This document shows positions 56,355 through 64,000 of a stretch of 64,000 nucleotides of DNA, piece by piece; position 1 is the first letter of the stretch; every line of letters starts with the position of its first letter. The stretch is from Meghimatium bilineatum (lineage: Eukaryota; Mollusca; Gastropoda; Stylommatophora; Philomycidae), in NCBI GenBank assembly GCA_034231615.1, contig CM067306.1, positions 65,747,790 to 65,811,789 of the forward strand, written 5' to 3'. The notes beneath the pieces were generated by a model. The model ran no database searches. It worked only from the letters and a program-made list of their open reading frames with translations, and was not told the origin of the DNA. A program made the translations under genes and the position numbers.

Positions 56355-58154
56355 CATGACTGAAGCAGCTTACATATAAGTTTGGATGTACATGTAGGCA
56401 TGACTGAAGCAGCTTACATATAAGTTTGAATGTACATGTAGGCATGACTGAAGCAGCTTATACATAAGTTTGGATGTACATGTAGGCATGACTGAAGCAG
56501 CTTACATATAAGTTTGGATGTACATGTAGGCATGACTGAAGCAGCTTACATATAAGTTTGGATGTACATGTAGGCATGACTGAAGCAGCTTACATATAAG
56601 TTTGGATGTACATGTAGGCATGACTGAAGCAGGTTACATATAAGTTTGGATGTACATGTAGGCATGACTGAAGCAGGTTACATATAAGTTTGGATGTACA
56701 TGTAGGCATGACTGAAGCAGCTTACATATAAGTTTGGATGTACATGTAGGCATGACTGAAGCAGCTTACATATAAGTTTGGATGTACATGTAGGCATGAC
56801 TGAAGCAGGTTACATATAAGTTTGGATGTACATGTAGGCATGACTGAAGCAGCTTACATATAAGTTTGGATGTACATGTAGGCATGACTGAAGCATCTTA
56901 CATATAAGTTTGGATGTACATGTAGGCATGACTGAAGCATCTTACATATAAGTTTGGATGTACATGTAGGCATGACTGAAGCAGCTTACATATAAGTTTG
57001 GATGTACATGTAGGCATGACTGAAGCAGCTTACATATAAGTTTGGATGTACATGTAGGCATGACTGAAGCAGGTTACATATAAGTTTGGATGTACATGTA
57101 GGCATGACTGAAGCAGGTTACATATAAGTTTGGATGTACATGTAGGCATGACTGAAGCAGGTTACATATAAGTTTGGATGTACATGTAGGCATGACTGAA
57201 GCAGGTTACATATAAGTTTGGATGTACATGTAGGCATGACTGAAGCAGGTTACATATAAGTTTGGATGTACATGTAGGCATGACTGAAGCAGGTTACATA
57301 TAAGTTTGGATGTACATGTAGGCATGACTGAAGCAGGTTACATATAAGTTTGGATGTACATGTAGGCATGACTGAAGCAGGTTACATATAAGTTTGGATG
57401 TACATGTAGGCATGACTGAAGCAGGTTACATATAAGTTTGGATGTACATGTAGGCATGACTGAAGCAGGTTACATATAAGTTTGGATGTACATGTAGGCA
57501 TGACTGAAGCAGGTTACATATAAGTTTGGATGTACATGTAGGCATGACTGAAGCAGGTTACATATAAGTTTGGATGTACATGTAGGCATGACTGAAGCAG
57601 GTTACATATAAGTTTGGATGTACATGTAGGCATGACTGAAGCAGGTTACATATAAGTTTGGATGTACATGTAGGCATGACTGAAGCAGGTTACATATAAG
57701 TTTGGATGTACATGTAGGCATGACTGAAGCAGGTTACATATAAGTTTGGATGTACATGTAGGCATGACTGAAGCAGCTTACATATAAGTTTGGATGTACA
57801 TGTAGGCATGACTGAAGCAGCTTACATATAAGTTTGGATGTACATGTAGGCATGACTGAAGCAGCTTACATATAAGTTTGGATGCACATGTAGGCATGAC
57901 TGAAGCAGGTTACATATAAGTTTGGATGCACATGTAGGCATGACTGAAGCAGGTTACATATAAGTTTGGATGCACATGTAGGCATGACTGAAGCAGCTTA
58001 CATATAAGTTTGGATGCACATGTAGGCATGACTGAAGCAGGTTACATATAAGTTTGGATGTACATGTAGGCATGACTGAAGCAGCTTACATATAAGTTTG
58101 GATGCACATGTAGGCATGACTGAAGCAGCTTACATATAAGTTTGGATGCACATG
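56355..58154. repeat. 44-bp minisatellite, 41 copies
   Basis: Unit catgactgaagcagcttaca, tataagtttggatgtacatg, tagg. Starts run every 44 bp from 56355 to 58115. Variants cluster in blocks: cagctt copies at both ends, a long run of caggtt copies in the middle, two catctt copies, and gatgcacatg copies only near the right end. Confidence 0.98.
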
Positions 58155-58209
58155 AGATTATTTGAAAAGCTGTGTCAAGTGTAGCACATAGGAATATTTA
58201 GAATTACAG

Positions 58210-58448
58210 CTTCTTTGATATAGCTTTGTTGTCATAGTTACCATTGTTATTTGGTCGAGCTTGTTGTCATAGTTACCATTGTTATTTGGCCGAGCTTGTT
58301 GTCATAGTTACTATTGTTATTTGGCCGAGCTTGTTGTCATAGTTACCATTGTTATTTGGCCGAGCTTGTTGTCATAGTTACCATTGTTATTTGGTCGAGC
58401 TTGTTGTCATAGTTACCATTGTTATTTGGCCGAATTGTTGTCATAGTT
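58210..58448. repeat. 35-bp minisatellite, about 7 copies
   Basis: Unit near gttgtcatagttaccattgt plus tatttggccgagctt. Begins about 55 bp after the 44-bp array. Confidence 0.95.
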
Positions 58449-58896
58449 ACGACTGTTATTTATTCATTAATTAAGTTTGAGATTAACTTAATAATTTGCA
58501 ATTCAGTGTCAAGGCCTTACGATGTAAATATTCTATCACATACTATACCATATGAGATATTTGTATTTATACATCATGAGATTATGAAATAAATCAGTAA
58601 TTATATCAACTATTCTTGTGTAGAGAAGTTACATAAATGTTTTTGTTGTGTAGATTGTTTGAAATGTATATCTGGTGGTTGATTGGTTGCTGTTCGAGCT
58701 GTCCATTGGCGCATGCGCAGTGACTGAAATGCCATTGTGTGGTACAATAACGTGTTTGTGAGCTCTTGTTTTGTTGCATATAAGATATATATGGTCGTAG
58801 AATATGGTTGTAGTGGTATTGCATCGGACGTATGAACAGAGTCCGCCAACGATAACTACGCGTAACTTCGGGAATAACCTACATGTTGAGGACTTA
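58449..58896. other. Downstream of the C1q gene
   Basis: No gene. Two overlapping minus-strand ORFs of 72-79 codons (58606-58849) lack motifs and lie beyond the C1q polyadenylation signals. Confidence 0.45.
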
Positions 58897-58918
58897 TTTA
58901 TTTATTATGCCATTTATT
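58897..58918 (-). promoter_or_regulatory. Polyadenylation signals of the C1q gene
   Basis: Three overlapping or adjacent TTTATT hexamers on the + strand (58897, 58901, 58913) are AATAAA on the minus strand, starting about 63 nt after the C1q stop codon. This supports 58981-59393 being a real last exon. Confidence 0.55.
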
Positions 58919-58980
58919 TCAATTCACTTCATCACTATCAAAAACATGTATGCTAGAATGTTCTAGTACTTGTATTTTTC

Positions 58981-59393
58981 TCAACCAATCTTGAAAACAG
59001 AAAAATTTACCGATCCAAAGTTTAATCGTTTTACATCAATTCCAAAAATTTCTGCATAGAGTTTATCACCTGCCTTTATTGCAACTATGCCAAGGACACT
59101 TGACTGAAGTCTCAGTGCACTTGCTGATGTTTCGCAAACATTAAACCTTTTTTTACCATCAAAATATATAACAAAAATGTGACCGTTAAATTTATCTCTC
59201 TCACTTCGTGTAAATATGAGACTGACAACATATACTCCAGCGTGAGGTGCTGTAAACACTCCAGATGTTGCATTAAAGTGACCACCGATATTACATTCAA
59301 TTTTATATGAAGATACAGTTGATGTACGTGTGTCTACTTTTATTGGGGATGAACTTGCAGAAACACCAACACATTCTCTCGACGACAGAGTCT
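58981..59393 (-). CDS. Terminal exon of a C1q-domain protein
   Basis: Read on the minus strand, an acceptor tgtatttcag ends at 59394 and is followed by an open frame (phase 2 in) of 136 residues to TGA at 58981-58983. The reading frame carries C1q globular-domain marks: SGVFTAPHAGVYVVSL (beta strands with the F-x-x-P-x-x-G-x-Y core), a central strand pair, AIKAGDKLYAEIFG, and the closing FSVFKIG. A sequon NAT and Cys residues lie upstream. C1q-domain proteins are secreted or surface lectin-like molecules used in innate recognition, and are very numerous in molluscs. Earlier exons, with signal peptide or coiled coil, should lie at higher coordinates but I could not identify them. AATAAA signals follow on the same strand. 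Confidence 0.78.
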
Positions 59394-59649
59394 CTGAAAT
59401 ACATAAATAATTGTGTCACAAAACAATAAGGATCTTTTGTCCTTCTTTAAAATACAACATTATTGTCAATGCAAACTAACTTTCTTGTTATTCGTGTATA
59501 CAGTCAAATCCCTGGTCATACTTTCGCAGATTTCTATCCCAGTGTTTTGCCATTGTTTATATGTTCAGCCCATATTTTCCATTAACAAATATGTTAATAT
59601 TTGGAAATCTAGTAGGACCATTGTCCTCAGGTGTTCAGGAGCCATTTCT

Positions 59650-59940
59650 ATCAATAGTGAAACAACGAAAATAAACATGGTTCGGACATGTATGCAGGCA
59701 GGATTCCTTGTCAAAAACAATACTGCAGGGAACTATCGAGGGTGGAAGAAGCAGAGGAGGACAAATAAAGGCATGAACAGACAGCATCAATGAATGGACG
59801 GGGCAAGATATTTCCGCACTCATCCGCATCGCTGAGGATAGAATTCGCTGGAGGACTCTGTGTACTGAAGCTTCGAATGTGGTACCCCTACGACCCTGAA
59901 GGGTTACGGGTTTATTGATTGATTGATTGATTAACAAATA
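59650..59940 (+). mobile_element. LINE 3'-end relic with TTGA tail
   Basis: The plus frames read FLVKNNTAG / DSLSKTILQGTIEGGRSRGG, TDSINEWTGQDIS, AEDRIRWRTLCTEASNVVPL, then a ttgattgattgattgatt tail. Probably within an intron of the C1q gene, opposite strand. Confidence 0.75.
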
Positions 59941-60445
59941 TCAACATTTTTTAACTGTGTACATGGTCGTTAGTGTGCATGGCTATCCTTGTCTTGCTCC
60001 TTTCTTCGCTAGTTTTGGCTGTCTTGTCAGTGTCATATTTTTTTGAGTGGGCAGTAATTCATTGCATAACAATACTGACGTCATGAGAGATGTAAGCAGC
60101 TGGTTGTCATGGTAATATACCTGAACTAATTCAAGATTCCATTCACAATCTAGAGCTTATAACGTGGACATCAATTCTGTAAAGATAACCATGTTTTGGA
60201 TTTTTAATGAAAAGGCACCACATATGGTCTTCGTGTGGTACAAGGTAACTTCTGGGGCTGTTATTTAGCTTCATAGCTGGAACATATCTCCCCACGGGTG
60301 GCTTTGAAAGAAGTTCTACCAGTATAGACATGAATTCGATGTTCTGAGTAGGTGTCTATTGTTTTTTTGTTGCTTTCATAAGACTGAATTTTTAATTGTA
60401 TTATCTCTTAATTGTGTCATGGTTTTTGGAAAATGAAAACGTGTG
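59941..60445. other. Unassigned sequence
   Basis: A 62-codon minus-strand ORF (60143-60331) has protein-like composition but no family I recognise. Confidence 0.35.
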
Positions 60446-60449
60446 TGTG

Positions 60450-60850
60450 TACTGGTAATAATATATCGACACATTCAGCGATTCTGTTCGACAGACTCCC
60501 AGGATGTGTCGTCCATGTTGAAGATCTTTAGAGACACACCTTGACAGTGTCCTCGAAGCGTTTCTTCTGTCCATCCTATCGTTTCCCTTTAAGAAGCTCA
60601 CAATTCATCAGCTGTTTTGAGATGCATTTGTCAGAAATACGCACAACATGCTTAGTGCAACTCAATTTTGCTATCTTCAGCATTTTCTGAATACTTGGGA
60701 TGATGGCTCTAGTAGTGAGAACTTCAGTATCAGGTACTTTATCGTGCCATTTTATCATCAGAAGTCTGTGGATGCAGTATGTATGCAAGTTATCTAGCAC
60801 TCTAGCATGTCTGCTGTACAATGTCCAGGTCTCACAAGCTAGTAGCAAGC
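60450..60850 (-). mobile_element. LINE RT C-terminal relic
   Basis: The minus strand reads LLACETWTLYSRHARVLDNL, HRLLMIKWHDKVPDTEVL, KHVVRISDK, QLMNCELLKGKR, then in frame after a stop DGQKKRFEDTVK. The order is that of RTE/CR1-like LINE C-termini. Stops present. Confidence 0.75.
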
Positions 60851-61032
60851 TAGTGAGGACAACGTCCAGAACTCACAAGCTAGTGAGCACAATGTCCAGA
60901 ACTCACAAGCTAGTGAGCACAATGTCCAGGATTCATAAGCTAGTGAGCAAAATGTCCAGAACTCACAAGCTAGTGAGCACGATCTCCAGGACTCACAAGC
61001 TAGTTAGCACAATGTCCAGGACTAAAAAGCTA
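60843..61032. repeat. 30-bp minisatellite, about 6-7 copies, LINE-derived
   Basis: Unit near gaactcacaagctagtgagc plus acaatgtcca. The first copy overlaps the LINE codons for LLACETWTL, so the array arose from that segment. Confidence 0.93.
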
Positions 61033-61870
61033 GTTTTCATGAGACCCAGCTTAATGTACAAGGGTGGAACAAAATCTGGCTACTTTCAACAAGCGCTGGA
61101 TTCTCCACGTTCTTAATGCCACGCTGTAATGACTGCCTGATTGGCCAATGCCTTCTGATGTAATGGTCACTTCGTACACGACTATCCAACTCACATAGAC
61201 AGCAACAGTACTTGGGTATCTACCCTGTAGTCCAATCAAAAGAGCTACCACTTTTAGGTCCCCATAAATTGACCAATGATGACGATCGTAGTTTATAGAC
61301 TTCAAAAGTTGCTTCATGTTTTCATACATTTCTTTCATATAAAGTCAATCAACAACTGGAACTGACGGTAGAACATGAATATTATTCACTAAAACAGCTT
61401 TAAAACGATTCTTGGATGAATCAATGAAAAGCCTCCACTCTTCAGGTTTGTAAATTGATATTGAGGGCTGCCATTAAACCAGAAATGATGTGGCACACAG
61501 ACAGATCACCCTTTTTTTTAAAAAAAAAGGAACTTAGTAAGCAGCTTCTGGCGGTTCCCAAACACAGAAATTTTAACATCTTCTGCTATAATTCAACTGT
61601 TGTAATCTGTAACCCAGAAGCCCCGTCTTGCTCTGGGATAAACTCAAGTCTCTTACAAGATTATTCAGTTCACTTTAAGTAATTAAGCGTGGTCTGTAGA
61701 TATAGCGTGTTCAAATTCTGGGTCTTTTGAGGTTGATGGCTCAGAAATATCCTCTTCTTCATCATCGGAATCAGCTGAAAATGATTCTGGCACTTCGGAA
61801 CTGGTAGGGCATCGTCATGCAGTACCGGACGTATTGCAGAGGGGATCCCTGGATATTGCAGAGTCTATTT
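61030..61870 (-). pseudogene. Relic of an uncharacterised repeated gene family
   Basis: Minus-strand blocks in order from the right: KTQNLNTLY near 61715, EDVKISVFGNRQKLLTKF near 61560, SVCHIISGLMAALNIN near 61480, YKPEEWRLFIDSSKNRFKAV near 61440, then after an in-frame stop YMKEMYENMKQLLKSINYD, HHWSIYGDLKVVALLIGLQG and, shifted, LYIKLGLMKTS near 61040. I recognise this order from many near-identical uncharacterised proteins in arthropod and mollusc genomes, probably carried by a mobile element. This copy has frameshifts, a stop after VPVVD and a lost Cys-rich stretch, so it is dead. Confidence 0.6.
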
Positions 61871-62406
61871 TTTTCTTCTTTAATATTCCTTTCCCAATTG
61901 GAGACACTGTGTAAAAGTAACAGTTGTTGATATGATCATTGGAACTGCAAATCTCATAGCTTGTATTTTGCCAACAAACCACAGTTTAAGGTATGCAGCG
62001 CATGTATGCCTAGTGTTGCACAAGTGTGTCTGGTGTCCAACTCTTATCTTGATCTCCTATCCTGCAGCCAAATTACAAGATTTAGGATTTCCTAATCATT
62101 TTAGAGATATTTTGTCTTTGTGATAGAAAAGTCACTTCCCCACAGAAACGTCATGATAATATATAATATAAATTATTCGCACTATTGACACATGTCCTGG
62201 ACATTTCTAACAAAGAAAGTTTTGAAAAGGAAAATGCAATACTAATAACGAAATGTAATCAAAAATAAGATGTTAAGATATTTATACGCAAACGTGACGT
62301 AATACCAGGTAGGATTGTATCATATGCTTCTAACTACATTTTTATTGATCAGAATCAATAATTCAGTCTACCACAGCTGTTACAATATATATATATATAC
62401 GGTAAC
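61871..62406. other. No gene recognised
   Basis: Holds a 63-codon ORF without motif and a (TA)n run at about 62384-62399 just before the mariner element. Confidence 0.45.
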
Positions 62407-62408
62407 TA

Positions 62409-63324
62409 CGAGGCGTGTTCAAATGAAAACGGGACTTGTGGATTTATTTAAAAAGTATCATACGCAATTTAATATTTTCAACGGAATTGAACAAAGCAAC
62501 CACTTGTGAATAAGAATGCACCTGGGTTCATCAGAAAAAATCTCCGTATGCATTTAGGCAAGCATCCCACTGTTTAGGTAGACGTCGAATGCCGTCCGAG
62601 AAAAAGTTGCGTGGCTGTTCTCTGAACCATGTGGTCACCGCTGTCTTCACGTCTGCGTCGCTGTTGAAACGCTGTCCCTTTAGTGCTTTCTTCAACGGTC
62701 CGAACAAATGGAAATCACACGGGGATAAATCGGGACTATAGGCTGGGTGATGAAGAACTTCCCAATTCTTCTTTGCCAATGTTTCCTGCACAATTTTTGC
62801 GACGTGTCAACATCAATGCCGCCCATTATAAAGACACTTTAGACAAGCTGCATAAGGCCATCAAGGCTAAGCGACCAGGCAGACTTTCTCAAGGTGTGAT
62901 TCTTCTCCACGACAACGCTCGTCCGCACGTCGCAAAAATTGTGCAGGAAACATTGGCAAAGAAGAATTGGGAAGTTCTTCATCACCCAGCCTATAGTCCC
63001 GATTTATTCCCGTGTGATTTCCATTTGTTCGGACCGTTGAAGAAAGCACTAAAGGGACAGCGATTCAACAGCGACGCAGACGTGAAGACAGCGGTGACCA
63101 CATGGTTCAGAGAACAGCCACGCAACTTTTTCTCGGACGGCATTCGACGTCTACCTAAACAGTGGGATGCTTGCCTAAATGCATACGGAGATTTTTTCTG
63201 ATGAACCCAGGTGGCATTCTTATTCACAAGTGGTTGCTTTGTTCAATTCCGTTGAAAATATTAAATTGCGTATGATACTTTTTAAATAAATCCACAAGTC
63301 CCGTTTTCATTTGAACACGCCTCG
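62409..63324 (+). mobile_element. Palindromic mariner derivative with TA duplication
   Basis: Flanked by TA at 62407-62408 and 63325-63326. The left arm 62409-62806 is the reverse complement of the right arm 62926-63324, with one substitution and a one-base indel in about 398 bp. The 119-bp middle continues the right-arm reading frame. The right part (about 62808-63201, +) encodes the C-terminal half of a mariner transposase: ILLHDNARPHVA, then 34 residues to the Asp of PCDFHLF (the D34D spacing), ending GDFF-stop. The left arm carries the same C-terminus on the minus strand (62531-62791). The N-terminal half, with the DNA-binding domain and first catalytic Asp, is absent, so it cannot encode its own transposase. 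Both ends carry what should be the 3' terminal repeat, so it may still be mobilised in trans. Confidence 0.85.
62807..63201 (+). pseudogene. Mariner transposase, C-terminal half only
   Basis: The open frame from the loop of the palindrome to TGA 63199-63201 holds catalytic Asp 2 (HDNARPH) and Asp 3 (SPDLFPCDFHL) of a mariner DD34D transposase. It is not preceded by the N-terminal half; the upstream frame is antisense arm sequence. A Ser-to-Phe difference separates the two arms in the SPDLxPCDF motif, where the left arm keeps the Ser. Confidence 0.8.
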
Positions 63325-63339
63325 TAACAAAACACAATT

Positions 63340-63366
63340 TTCATATATATATATATATATATATAA
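63340..63366. repeat. (AT)n microsatellite
   Basis: About 12 AT units to the right of the mariner element. Confidence 0.92.
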
Positions 63367-63409
63367 TACAGGCAAAAATAACATTCACAAAAATGAAAAA
63401 TATACTGTG

Positions 63410-63895
63410 TAATATGACCTTGACATTAGAGAAGAGAAAGTTCTCTAGTGCTATGTAACCCCTATACTAACATATGGATGCGAGTCTTGGACAATAAACA
63501 AACCGGAAAGTGGGAAATTAGAGGCAACAGAGATGTGGTTCTACAGAAGAATGCTTAAAATACAATGGACTGCCAGAAAAACTAATGTAGAGGTGTTGAA
63601 AGAGTCAAATGCGAAACGGACCTTAATCAACAATATAAGAAAAAGGCAATTTTCTTTTTTCTGGGCCACTTCATGAGACAGGCAGGTTTAGAGAACACAG
63701 TCACAACAGGCAAAATTGAACGCAACAGAGACAGAGGGCGACAACGTGAGAAAATATTAGACAGTTTGATAACCTGGTACGACAAGGAAACAACACCGAC
63801 CTTGATACATAATACTGTGGACAGAGAGCTGTGCAGAGCCATGACTGCATACGACAGCCGGCATGGCACCTAATGATGATTTATATATATATATA
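63410..63895 (+). mobile_element. LINE 3' half relic
   Basis: The plus frames read PILTYGCESWTINKPESGKL, EATEMWFYRRMLKIQWTARK, NVEVLKESNAKRTLINNIRK, then after a +1/-1 slip GHFMRQAGLENTVTTGKIER, RGRQREKILDSL, LCRAMTAYDSRHGT-stop, and a TGAT plus (TA)n tail. Only a frameshift in the poly-T/C region near 63650 breaks it. Confidence 0.8.
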
Positions 63896-63921
63896 TACAG
63901 CAATTAAAAAACACAAAAGTT

Positions 63922-63952
63922 GCATATATATATATATATATATATATATACA
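63922..63952. repeat. (AT)n microsatellite
   Basis: About 14 AT units; a shorter run lies at 63878-63896. Confidence 0.92.
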
Positions 63953-64000
63953 AAATTAGAGCAAATGAACATTTTAAAATATAATTTTCGTTCCCAGCAC

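Noticed and set aside
56355-58154. CRISPR-like regular array
   Set aside because: Direct tandem copies without unique spacers, in a eukaryotic genome.
59635-59937. 100-codon minus-strand ORF
   Set aside because: It is antisense to the LINE C-terminal relic on the plus strand.
60143-60331. 62-codon minus-strand ORF as an upstream exon of the C1q gene
   Set aside because: Protein-like composition but no matching splice sites or motif I could defend.

Overview
This is a eukaryotic, AT-rich, intron-rich window. It is most likely from a mollusc, and I would guess a gastropod. Three things point that way: a CCAP/neuropeptide-S-type receptor gene with long introns, a C1q-domain exon (a family greatly expanded in molluscs), and many decayed LINE fragments of the kinds common in mollusc genomes. 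The species call is inference. Nothing looks bacterial, phage or organellar.

The main gene is on the + strand, from about 25352 to 51110. It encodes a rhodopsin-family GPCR that I reconstruct from eight coding exons: 25509-25616, 40744-40882, 41349-41546, 42053-42195, 44324-44474, 45567-45680, 47421-47592 and 49988-51089. Every junction is GT/AG and the phases agree. The coding total is 2127 nt, or 708 residues. Motifs in the seven-helix core (GN, LAD, DRY, CW in ECL2, CWSP, NPIIY) fit a crustacean-cardioactive-peptide receptor (CCAPR/NPSR clade). The last exon alone encodes a 367-residue cytoplasmic tail ending in SSVL. Intron 1 is 15.1 kb and is loaded with repeats.

A second host gene is seen only as its last exon. 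This is a C1q-like globular domain on the - strand (58981-59393), followed by polyadenylation signals.

Most of the rest is repeats. Roughly three dozen minisatellite arrays have units of about 11-83 bp. The largest are a 41-copy 44-bp array (56355-58154), a 32-copy 30-bp array inside receptor intron 7 (48765-49730), a 27-bp array (55009-55690), a nearly perfect 14-copy 44-bp array just after receptor exon 1 (26236-26850), and a 52-bp array (16600-17140). Long ORFs there are by-products of the repeat period. At least three small arrays appear to have grown out of LINE coding sequence.

Mobile elements include a 5'-truncated LINE with an open RT ORF (51580-52590, - strand), about fifteen short LINE 3'-end relics, a GAA-tailed interspersed repeat family with eight copies, tRNA-like SINE relics, a frameshifted copy of an uncharacterised repeated gene family (61030-61870, - strand), and a palindromic mariner derivative (62409-63324) whose two arms differ by one substitution and one indel.

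By region: 1-25 kb is repeats and LINE relics without a recognised host gene; 25-51 kb is the receptor gene; 51-58 kb is a LINE and minisatellites; 58-59.4 kb is the C1q exon; 59.4-64 kb is a cluster of transposon relics.
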